Origin: Thermoplasmata archaeon
GTDB taxonomy: Archaea > Thermoplasmatota > Thermoplasmata > Thermoplasmatales > Thermoplasmataceae
Length of the DNA stretch: 18,546 nucleotides
Assembly: GCA_021850505.1 (NCBI GenBank)
Contig: JAJZLW010000088.1
Coordinates: forward strand, 1-18,546
Direction: 5' to 3'
Shown here: positions 12,328 through 18,546 of the stretch, one piece after another
Layout: each line of letters opens with the position of its first letter
Numbering within the stretch: position 1 is the stretch's first letter
Translations under genes and position numbers: made by a program
The notes under the pieces: generated by a model
Databases searched by the model: none
The model's input: the letters and a program-made list of their open reading frames with translations, nothing else
Told to the model about the DNA's origin: nothing

Positions 12328-13494
12328 ATGATTTTAGACAAGGTTCGTGATTTTGCGGAATCGGAAAACATCTTCTATTTCTGCAGATTTGACAGGGACA
12401 ACCCACTGATCGGAAAGGAATTGCTTATGCATGGAAATGGGCCTGTCATGAAAGCAGACGGTAATTTTGAATCATTCATGTATGACATTTCAAAAGGGTT
12501 ATCTGAAGACATTAAATATATGCCGCTCTTCGTTCCATTTGATTATATATCTTCAATATTTCCGGATATTCCAATAAAGAGATCTGAACTACCCTTGATG
12601 CAGTCCTTCATGCCTGATGAGGTTATTTCCGGTCAGATCCAGAGGGAAGAGTCACAGATATCTGCAGTCCACTCGGTGCCTTTCCATGATCATGGGCTAT
12701 CTGAAAAAATTGCTGAAGCAATCGAAAGGATCAGGGCAGGAGAACTTCTTCAGGTTGTTCTTTCCAGAAGATTTGAGCTGCCAGAAATGGATCTCTTATC
12801 CGTTACGAGGAAAAACCTGCGGAGTGATCTTTCTCTATATGTTTTCTATTACAGATCCAACGGCATTGAAATATCCGGTTCTTCACCGGAAAACCTGGTG
12901 TCAAGATCTGGTGGGAACCTCGAGATTTTCCCGATTGCTGGCACAATAAACAGGTCCAGCGACAGGAATGAGGATTCAATTCTTGGATCTAACCTTATGA
13001 GATCTGAAAAGGATAAGCTTGAACACCGCATGCTCGTGGATCTTGCGAGAAATGATCTCGGTAAAGTTTCTGCCACCGGTTCGGTCAGGGTCGAAAGATC
13101 GATGTTTCTGAGGAAATATGCCTCGGTACAGCATATAGTAAGCCACGTAACATCAAGACTCAGGGATGGGCTGGGAAATTCAGATGTCATCAGAGCTGTA
13201 TTTCCAGCTGGAACGGTTTCAGGGGCGCCTAAGAAGAGAGCAGTTCAGCTCATATCTGAGTATGAGGACTGTGAAAGAGGCCCGTATTCCGGTGCGATCG
13301 GCCTTGTTGGCCAGGATTCCATGGACCTTGCTCTGCTGATAAGAAGTGTCTTCAGATACCAGAATCACTGCTATACGCATGCTGGCGCCGGCATAGTCAA
13401 GGATTCAGATCCAGTGATGGAAGTCCAGGAGATGTTCAACAAATCGATCAGTGCAACTGGAGGAATGCTCAATGAAAGTATTGATAATCGATAA
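12328..13494 (+). CDS. trpE: Anthranilate synthase component I
   Basis: TrpE converts chorismate and ammonia (supplied by TrpG from glutamine) to anthranilate. The chorismate-binding core is complete: LLQVVLSRRFE (140-150), GSSPENL (184-190), PIAGTINRS (202-210), EHRMLVDLARNDLGK (232-246), YASVQHIVSH (264-273), FPAGTVSGAPKKR (292-304) and AGAGIVKDSDP (352-362). At 388 residues it is shorter than most TrpE proteins because the N-terminal part, which carries the feedback tryptophan site, is reduced and divergent: the usual LLES motif is not present and FCRF lies about where it would be expected. Feedback inhibition may therefore be weak or altered. ATG 12328 directly follows the trpF stop; GAGG lies about 11 nt upstream. 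The end overlaps trpG by 23 bp. Confidence 0.95.
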   Translation: MILDKVRDFAESENIFYFCRFDRDNPLIGKELLMHGNGPVMKADGNFESFMYDISKGLSEDIKYMPLFVPFDYISSIFPDIPIKRSELPLMQSFMPDEVISGQIQREESQISAVHSVPFHDHGLSEKIAEAIERIRAGELLQVVLSRRFELPEMDLLSVTRKNLRSDLSLYVFYYRSNGIEISGSSPENLVSRSGGNLEIFPIAGTINRSSDRNEDSILGSNLMRSEKDKLEHRMLVDLARNDLGKVSATGSVRVERSMFLRKYASVQHIVSHVTSRLRDGLGNSDVIRAVFPAGTVSGAPKKRAVQLISEYEDCERGPYSGAIGLVGQDSMDLALLIRSVFRYQNHCYTHAGAGIVKDSDPVMEVQEMFNKSISATGGMLNESIDNR

Positions 13495-14029
13495 CTATGA
13501 TTCATTTGTCTATAATATAAAGCAGGCAGTTGAGGCCCTTGGCAACAGCGTGGAGATAATAGAAAATGACAGGGTCAGGGATGTTAACGTCAATGATGCG
13601 GATGCGATCATAATTTCGCCCGGCCCAGGGAATCCTAAATACACAAGAGATCGTGGTTCAACAACCGATGTACTTGAACTGGGAAAGAAGAGGGTCCTGG
13701 GCATATGCTTTGGCCACCAGTTACTCGCAACCATGCTTGGCTGCAATGTTAGAAGGGCTGAAAGCATAAAACATGGCGAGATAGATACTATAAGACATTT
13801 TTCATCGCCGCTTTACAGGGATGTTCCTGAAGAATTCAGTGCCGTCAGGTACCATTCGCTCGTTATCGACCCTTCTGCATCGATAATCGTGGATTCTATT
13901 GCGAAGTCGGATGGTTCTATCATGGGTTTCCACACAGCCGACAACAAGACTTTCGGGATACAGTTCCACCCTGAAAGCCATTTCACGGAATATGGTGACA
14001 GGATCATAAGGAATTTCCTGGTGGGTTAA
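13472..14029 (+). CDS. trpG: Anthranilate synthase component II (glutamine amidotransferase)
   Basis: TrpG hydrolyses glutamine and channels ammonia to TrpE. The 185-residue class I amidotransferase has the oxyanion strand SPGPGNP (49-55), the nucleophile Cys79 in GICFGHQLLA (77-86), and His166 and Glu168 in FGIQFHPES (161-169). The start is ATG 13472, because GGAGGA at 13459-13464 sits 7 nt before it and MKVLIIDNYDSF is the usual family N-terminus; a GTG at 13451 in the same frame has no such support. The gene overlaps trpE by 23 bp, favouring equal amounts of the two subunits, and its stop shares one base with the trpC start (TAATG). PabA, which is closely related, is an alternative name, but the operon settles the role. 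Confidence 0.94.
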   Translation: MKVLIIDNYDSFVYNIKQAVEALGNSVEIIENDRVRDVNVNDADAIIISPGPGNPKYTRDRGSTTDVLELGKKRVLGICFGHQLLATMLGCNVRRAESIKHGEIDTIRHFSSPLYRDVPEEFSAVRYHSLVIDPSASIIVDSIAKSDGSIMGFHTADNKTFGIQFHPESHFTEYGDRIIRNFLVG

Positions 14030-14751
14030 TGTCAATAGTAGAAGAAATATACAGGAAAAATTCCCAGCGGAAACTCATCAAGTCAAGCATGCGCAGGCGC
14101 GGCATTCTGAGCCTTACGAAATCCCTGATAGATTCAGGAAAGGAAGGAAGGCATCCCGTCATAGCTGAATTCAAGAGATCATCCCCATCAGGTTTCAGCA
14201 TTCCAGACGGAATGGAGATGCATGTTTATTTCGATAAGATCCTGCATTTTGGGATATCAGGCATAAGCGTCCTGACGGAACCAGATTATTTCCATGGTTC
14301 ATATTCTGATCTACTGGAAGCTTCTGCCCTTAATATCCCAGTCCTTGCAAAGGATTTCATTTCCAGCAGGGAAATGATTTTAAGCGCGTATTATGCAGGA
14401 GCGGATGCAATCCTGCTGATAGCTGATTTCCTTTCAGGGGATCAGCTCAGGTTACTGTCTGGACATGCGATCGATCTGGGACTGGAGGTTGTGACTGAGT
14501 TTCATTCAATAAATATGCTTGAGAAATGTAAACCCAATACATACAGCATACTTGGATACAACAGGCGGAACCTTTCGACCATGCAGATAGAAGACGAAAC
14601 GGAAACCGTGATTGCCAGGATAAAGGGGATGCCTGGCATAAAGATACTGGAGAGCGGTCTTGATTACACCAACATACCATCCATCTACACTGAAAACTTT
14701 TCAGGTTTCCTGATCGGTACATCGATGCTTAACAGGATGGGGGCGGCTTGA
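14029..14751 (+). CDS. trpC: Indole-3-glycerol phosphate synthase
   Basis: The enzyme closes the ring of CdRP to form indole-3-glycerol phosphate, the TrpA substrate. All catalytic residues known from Sulfolobus IGPS have equivalents: Glu47 and Lys49 (IAEFKRSSPS), Lys108 (VLAKDF), Glu157 (VVTEFHS), Asn178 (GYNRRNL), Glu208 and Ser209 (LESGLD). The GYNRRNL segment differs from the usual GINNRDL but keeps the key Asn. The 240 residues match the single-domain form. GGTGG 6 nt upstream of ATG 14029 is the ribosome site. The start overlaps the trpG stop by one base, and the stop overlaps the DAHP synthase start in the same way (TGATG). Confidence 0.94.
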   Translation: MSIVEEIYRKNSQRKLIKSSMRRRGILSLTKSLIDSGKEGRHPVIAEFKRSSPSGFSIPDGMEMHVYFDKILHFGISGISVLTEPDYFHGSYSDLLEASALNIPVLAKDFISSREMILSAYYAGADAILLIADFLSGDQLRLLSGHAIDLGLEVVTEFHSINMLEKCKPNTYSILGYNRRNLSTMQIEDETETVIARIKGMPGIKILESGLDYTNIPSIYTENFSGFLIGTSMLNRMGAA

Positions 14752-15536
14752 TGCGTTTTTCCTTCAATATAACTGACAACATTGAATTCCATGACGGAAA
14801 GTTCCTTATGATTGCTGGTCCCTGCGCCGTTGAAAGCGAGGAACAGATTGTAAAAACTGCCAAATTTCTCTCGAATCTTGGCGTCAAGGTACTGAGAGGA
14901 GGCGCCTATAAACCACGGACGAGTCCAGATTCCTTCCAGGGTCTTGGAAAGGAAGGCCTTCGGCTTCTGAAGATTGCCAGGGAGGAGACAGGAATGGCGA
15001 TTGCAACGGAGCTGATGGATACAGAGGATCTTTCTGTGCTCATGGATGCTTCTGACATAATACAGATTGGCTCACGGAATTCCCAGAACTTTTCCCTGCT
15101 CAGAAAGGTCGGAAGAACCAATGTTCCGGTCCTGCTTAAAAGGGGTTTTGGGAACACACTTGATGAGTTGATCAATGCGTCGAGGTATATAACAAAGGAG
15201 GGGAACAACAAGGTTATACTGGCCGAGAGGGGAATAAGGACATTCGAACAGTCTACAAGATTCACGCTTGAAATTTCCGCTGTACCGGTACTTCAGGAGA
15301 GAACGGATCTTCCGGTAATCATCGATCCGAGCCATCCAGCAGGCATATCCCGATATGTATCGCCGCTTGCGAAAGCTGGCCTGGCGGTTGGGGCAGACGG
15401 CTTGATCATAGAGGTGCATCCCAATCCAGTTGCGGCACTTAGCGACAGCCAGCAGCAGCTGGATTTTGCGCAATTTAGTGCGCTAAATGATGATCTCACG
15501 AATATGCTACCTTCCTGCAGGAAGGAATATGTCTGA
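14751..15536 (+). CDS. DAHP synthase, type I-beta, core domain only
   Basis: The enzyme (3-deoxy-7-phosphoheptulonate synthase) condenses PEP and erythrose 4-phosphate in the first step of the aromatic pathway. The 261 residues form a bare TIM barrel of the KDO8PS-like I-beta class: IAGPCAVES (21-29), LRGGAYKPRTSP (48-59), QIGSRNSQNF (105-114), VLLKRG (127-132), ERGIRTFE (159-166), DPSHPAG (192-198) and EVHPNP (221-226). Metal ligands Cys25, His195, Glu221 and Asp232 are all present. There is no chorismate mutase or ferredoxin-like regulatory domain, so allosteric control by aromatic amino acids is not expected. The start is ATG 14751, which overlaps the trpC stop; TTG 14748 would add one residue. 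Being last in the trp operon ties pathway entry to tryptophan demand. Confidence 0.93.
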   Translation: MRFSFNITDNIEFHDGKFLMIAGPCAVESEEQIVKTAKFLSNLGVKVLRGGAYKPRTSPDSFQGLGKEGLRLLKIAREETGMAIATELMDTEDLSVLMDASDIIQIGSRNSQNFSLLRKVGRTNVPVLLKRGFGNTLDELINASRYITKEGNNKVILAERGIRTFEQSTRFTLEISAVPVLQERTDLPVIIDPSHPAGISRYVSPLAKAGLAVGADGLIIEVHPNPVAALSDSQQQLDFAQFSALNDDLTNMLPSCRKEYV

Positions 15537-15605
15537 TCTACGGTCTATGTTTCAAAGGAGACAGATTCTGTTTTACTGATATCCTGAATCCTTTCCGCAA
15601 ATGGT

Positions 15606-15615
15606 GAAATATTAA
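15606..15615 (+). promoter_or_regulatory. TATA box of pyruvate kinase
   Basis: GAAATATTAA is centred about 27 nt before ATG 15638. The 101-bp gap after the DAHP synthase stop and this box suggest that pyruvate kinase has its own leaderless transcript. No strong terminator hairpin is seen in the gap. Confidence 0.45.
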
Positions 15616-15637
15616 TCACTTGATATACTGACGATAT

Positions 15638-17311
15638 ATGCCTTACACAAAGGTGCTGTGCACAGTTGGACCATCAAGCGACAACAGGGAAACACTTCTT
15701 AAAATGGCAAAATTCGGCCTCTCCGGTCTCAGGATCAATACGGCTCATATCGAGACAGACTATGTGAAGAAGATTCGATTGCTTACGGATTACGTTAACT
15801 CTGAACTATCAACGCATATATCAATCCTTCTGGATCTCAAAGGCCCTGAACTCAGGGTTGGGGAGCTCAGTGCACCCATGAAGATTGAACAGGGCAAGAT
15901 ATACTCATTATCTGATTCTGGAATTCCTGTTAACAGGACAAGTTTCTTTTCGTCGCTGAAAAAGGGCGACTCGGTTGTAATGCAGGACGGCTCCTACCAG
16001 TTCACGGTCGTGGAGGCAGATTCCAGCCATGTAAATCTTAAGGCAATGAATTCCGGGCAGATCAGGTCAAAAGCAAGGATCAATGTGCCCGGGGTCAAGA
16101 TAGATCTCGGAACCCTTACAGATCGCGATTTATCATTCATAGAAGAGGGAACAAAACAGGGTGTAGACTTCTATGCCCTCTCGTTCGTTCAGTCCAGAGA
16201 GGACATGTGGAAGCTTGAGGATCAACTGAGGGCATCGGGATCGGATGGTCGAACCGTTTCGAAGATAGAGACAAAGAGCGGTTATTCGCAGATCAGGGAG
16301 ATAGCTCATGCATCTGATATTGTAATGGTTGCAAGGGGTGATCTTGGTGTGGAGCTCCCGATCAGCGAGGTCGCGATTGCCCAGAAGAGGATAATACTCG
16401 AAGCACACAGGCAGGGAATACCTGCGATTGTTGCCACACAGATGCTTGAATCCATGGTACAGAATGACGTTCCTACAAGGGCAGAGGTCTCAGATGTCAC
16501 GAATGCAATATTTGATAACTGCGATATAGTGATGACATCGGAGGAGACGGCTATAGGAAAATATCCAGTCGAGGTCGCCCGATACCTGAATGAAATATCT
16601 GCCTACGCAGAAAAGTCTGCCACCAACCTGAACGAGCCGGATGAGTTCTTCGGGAACCAGATCGCTTATTCTGTGTGCAAGGCAGCAAAGGTAATGGCGG
16701 AGAAGATTTCCGCGCAGAAGATAGTTGTTTTTACCAAAAACGGGGGAACCGCAAGAATGCTTTCCGCCCTGAGGCCGAATGCTGAGATCATTGCGATCGT
16801 ATCATCTGAATCACTTGCGCGGAAGTTGACAATGGTTCGTGGCGTCAGGGTCGCGATGCTTCCTGCTGACGTTGAAAAATCTGTCGGCGTCCTTGAGGCA
16901 ATTGAAAAGATAAAGCCCAAAAACCTGTTCAAGAAGGGGGAGGATATAGTTGTAGCATCCGGTGCCCCATACTTCCTGCTTGGCGGGACAAGTGATGTTC
17001 GTGTTGTCACAATAGGCGAATTCCTTGGTAGGGGCTATCCGGAGGGAAAGGGCTTAAAGGGGAAAGTGAAAATGGATCCTGAAGAAAATGGAGAAATTCT
17101 CTTCACTGATACCGAATTTGATCATACTGGAAAGGATACAAAGGTTATTGTAACAACAAAGTCTCTGACTGCTTCACAAAAATCAAAATTGAAGGATTCC
17201 GGGATATCCTGCCTTGTCCTGACCCAGATAAAGAGAATGCCGAAGAAAGGTGAGAGAATCTATCTCAACGGTTCAACCGGCGTTATAACCTCACTGGATT
17301 CAACGAACTAG
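15638..17311 (+). CDS. pyk: Pyruvate kinase with extra C-terminal swivel-like domain
   Basis: The enzyme converts PEP and ADP to pyruvate and ATP, the last step of the Entner-Doudoroff route. The barrel motifs are clear: KVLCTVGPSS (5-14), LRINTAH (31-37), LDLKGPELRVG (65-75), VSKIETKSG (207-215, catalytic Lys209 and metal ligand Glu211), ARGDLGVELP (232-241, Asp235) and ATQMLESM, followed by the allosteric C domain. At 557 residues it is about 80-90 longer than the usual 470. The added part (about 470-557) resembles a PEP-utilising swivel domain, ending GERIYLNGSTGVI, but without the catalytic His motif; similar extra C-terminal sequences occur in some Bacillus-type enzymes. Two of the four classical K+ ligands are replaced (Ser to Ala36, Thr to Leu67). 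The stop overlaps the convergent aldehyde dehydrogenase gene by 12 bp. Confidence 0.95.
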   Translation: MPYTKVLCTVGPSSDNRETLLKMAKFGLSGLRINTAHIETDYVKKIRLLTDYVNSELSTHISILLDLKGPELRVGELSAPMKIEQGKIYSLSDSGIPVNRTSFFSSLKKGDSVVMQDGSYQFTVVEADSSHVNLKAMNSGQIRSKARINVPGVKIDLGTLTDRDLSFIEEGTKQGVDFYALSFVQSREDMWKLEDQLRASGSDGRTVSKIETKSGYSQIREIAHASDIVMVARGDLGVELPISEVAIAQKRIILEAHRQGIPAIVATQMLESMVQNDVPTRAEVSDVTNAIFDNCDIVMTSEETAIGKYPVEVARYLNEISAYAEKSATNLNEPDEFFGNQIAYSVCKAAKVMAEKISAQKIVVFTKNGGTARMLSALRPNAEIIAIVSSESLARKLTMVRGVRVAMLPADVEKSVGVLEAIEKIKPKNLFKKGEDIVVASGAPYFLLGGTSDVRVVTIGEFLGRGYPEGKGLKGKVKMDPEENGEILFTDTEFDHTGKDTKVIVTTKSLTASQKSKLKDSGISCLVLTQIKRMPKKGERIYLNGSTGVITSLDSTN

Positions 17312-18546
17312 TTCTTCTCTGACTGTATTGATTGAAACCTCTTTGCCTGAATATTCAAGGTAGACATTCTTGAGTTTCAGGTATTCCTCGATACCATACT
17401 TGCTGCCTTCACCGGCCTGTCCCGTCATCCTGAAGCCTGTATGGTATCCCTGTGATGATTCTGGTCCTGGCATGTTAACGTAGAGCTCACCGAACCTGAC
17501 TCTCTCAGCTGCCTTCATTATTGTAGTGAAATCCTTCGAGAAAAGATACGATGCAAGTCCGTACTGCGAATCATTTGCAAGATTTAGGGCGGAATCAAGG
17601 TCATCAACAGCCATTATCCCCGATACGGGACCGAATATCTCCTCCTGGAAAAGCGAAGCTTTCTGTTCCTTTTCCTCCAAAAGGGTAGGCAGGTAGAAAT
17701 AGCCACCTGCAAATTTACCCTTGAGGTTTGCTGTACTGCCGCCCGCAAGAACCTTAGAGCCACTTGTTTTAGCATCCTGAACAACCTTCTCCATGTTTTT
17801 TACTGCTGATAGGTTAATAAGTGGGCCCATATCCGCCGTTTCCGGATCACCCACTGTAAGCTGCTTAGTTGCATTGACGAATTTATCAACAAACTCCTTG
17901 TAGATATCAGAATGGACGTATACCCTCTCCGCCGCAATGCATGACTGGCCGCTGTTCCAGAATTTAGCCCACAGAAGTGTCTTCAGCGCATTCTTCTGGT
18001 CTGCATCCTTCCACACGATGAAAGGTGCCTTACCGCCAAGCTCAAGAACAAGTTTCGCCATGTTTGCTGAAGCCTTCTGCATTATCCTCTGTCCCGTTGC
18101 AGTTGAGCCCGTCATCGTTATAAGAGAAACCTTCTTGTGAGCAACCATGTAATCGCCTATCTCTGAGCCCTTGCCAGTTATGAAATTCAGGACACCTTTC
18201 GGCAACCCCGCCTGCTGTAGCTTCATAGTAATCCATTCGGCTGATTTTGGTGTATCTGAACTTGGTTTCAATACAACGGTATTTCCGGTGATGAGGGCTG
18301 GAGCAAGCTTCCTTGCAACCATTGCGGCCGGGAAATTCCATGGTGTAAGAGCAAGCACTACGCCATATGGAACCTTATACTGCAATATCTTTCTTTCAAA
18401 TGAATCGCCTTCCACAAGATCCCCTGTCAATTTTCTTTCGAATTCTGAATAATAGACCATCTGATCAATTACGCCATCTACTTCACCTACAGACTCTATC
18501 CTTCTCTTACCGTTTTCGAGAACCAGGATATCCTCCAATTCCTTCC
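17300..18546 (-). CDS. Aldehyde dehydrogenase, probably glyceraldehyde dehydrogenase (N-terminus outside window)
   Basis: This NAD(P)-dependent aldehyde dehydrogenase runs off the right edge; roughly 80 N-terminal residues are missing, judging from the family length of about 490-500. The frame stays open to the edge (KELEDILVLENGKRR). Counting from the in-frame TTG at 18538: LTPWNFP with the oxyanion Asn68, Lys91 in VLKPSSDTP for cofactor binding, GSTATGQRIM (144-153), general base Glu166 in LELGGKAPF, and nucleophile Cys200 in NSGQSC; EEIFGPV follows later. The subgroup resembles Thermoplasma/Picrophilus D-glyceraldehyde dehydrogenases, which make glycerate in the non-phosphorylating Entner-Doudoroff pathway; lactaldehyde or succinate-semialdehyde dehydrogenase are alternatives. 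Nearness to mcm and pyruvate kinase supports the call: from memory, T. acidophilum MCM and glyceraldehyde dehydrogenase are also near neighbours (Ta0799 and Ta0809). The 3' end overlaps pyk. Confidence 0.9.
   Translation of the reverse strand, partial: KELEDILVLENGKRRIESVGEVDGVIDQMVYYSEFERKLTGDLVEGDSFERKILQYKVPYGVVLALTPWNFPAAMVARKLAPALITGNTVVLKPSSDTPKSAEWITMKLQQAGLPKGVLNFITGKGSEIGDYMVAHKKVSLITMTGSTATGQRIMQKASANMAKLVLELGGKAPFIVWKDADQKNALKTLLWAKFWNSGQSCIAAERVYVHSDIYKEFVDKFVNATKQLTVGDPETADMGPLINLSAVKNMEKVVQDAKTSGSKVLAGGSTANLKGKFAGGYFYLPTLLEEKEQKASLFQEEIFGPVSGIMAVDDLDSALNLANDSQYGLASYLFSKDFTTIMKAAERVRFGELYVNMPGPESSQGYHTGFRMTGQAGEGSKYGIEEYLKLKNVYLEYSGKEVSINTVREELVR

Noticed and set aside
13451..13471. 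Upstream GTG start for trpG adding seven residues
   Set aside because: The Shine-Dalgarno site GGAGGA and the family N-terminus both point to ATG 13472.
15537..15637. Possible terminator or regulatory RNA between the DAHP synthase gene and pyk
   Set aside because: Only a weak AAAGGA/TCCTTT pairing and short T-runs are present; nothing beyond the pyk TATA box can be supported.

Overview
The window looks like chromosomal DNA of an archaeon of the order Thermoplasmatales, or a close relative. The signs are archaeal information-processing and metabolic genes (a single MCM helicase, an archaeal-type SerRS, ApgM phosphoglycerate mutase, a DUF424 protein), a TrpB2-type tryptophan synthase, an aldehyde dehydrogenase of the glyceraldehyde dehydrogenase type, and archaeal TATA boxes about 22-27 nt before many start codons, which implies leaderless transcripts. 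Base composition is roughly mid-40s % GC by eye. No tRNA, rRNA, CRISPR array or insertion sequence was seen.

Layout. 1-206: 3' end of an isochorismatase-family hydrolase gene, probably frameshifted close to its end. 184-1187 (minus): a two-gene unit of a small ribbon-helix-helix-like protein followed by a four-helix membrane protein, with phased direct repeats at its promoter. 1334-2662 (minus): serS. 2663-2893: mostly empty, with at best one doubtful plus-strand small ORF. 2894-3674 (minus): an unrecognised membrane protein followed directly by a 29-codon cationic peptide ORF that has the best Shine-Dalgarno site in the window; three copies of TTGTCTGACA lie at and upstream of this unit. 3747-4961 (minus): apgM. 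5074-8713 (plus): mcm (interrupted by a 185-residue mini-intein), a DUF424 gene and a UbiE/MenG-type methyltransferase. 8769-15536 (plus): a compact tryptophan operon trpB2-A-D-F-E-G-C plus a type I-beta DAHP synthase, with overlapping or abutting genes throughout. 15638-17311 (plus): pyruvate kinase with an extra C-terminal domain. 17300-18546 (minus): aldehyde dehydrogenase, cut by the window edge.

How the genes work together. The trp/DAHP operon covers the first step of the common aromatic pathway and every step from chorismate to tryptophan. The DAHP synthase has no added regulatory domain, and TrpE has lost the usual LLES feedback motif, so control is probably transcriptional or differs from the textbook case. 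The UbiE-type methyltransferase next door fits menaquinone (thermoplasmaquinone) synthesis. Aldehyde dehydrogenase, phosphoglycerate mutase and pyruvate kinase fit the lower, non-phosphorylating Entner-Doudoroff route used by Thermoplasma.

Most genes are conserved housekeeping genes. The points most worth a second look are the membrane protein/29-aa peptide unit with its repeated palindromic motif, the Ser1 mini-intein inside the helicase ATPase core, the RHH/membrane-protein pair, and the unusual pyruvate kinase.
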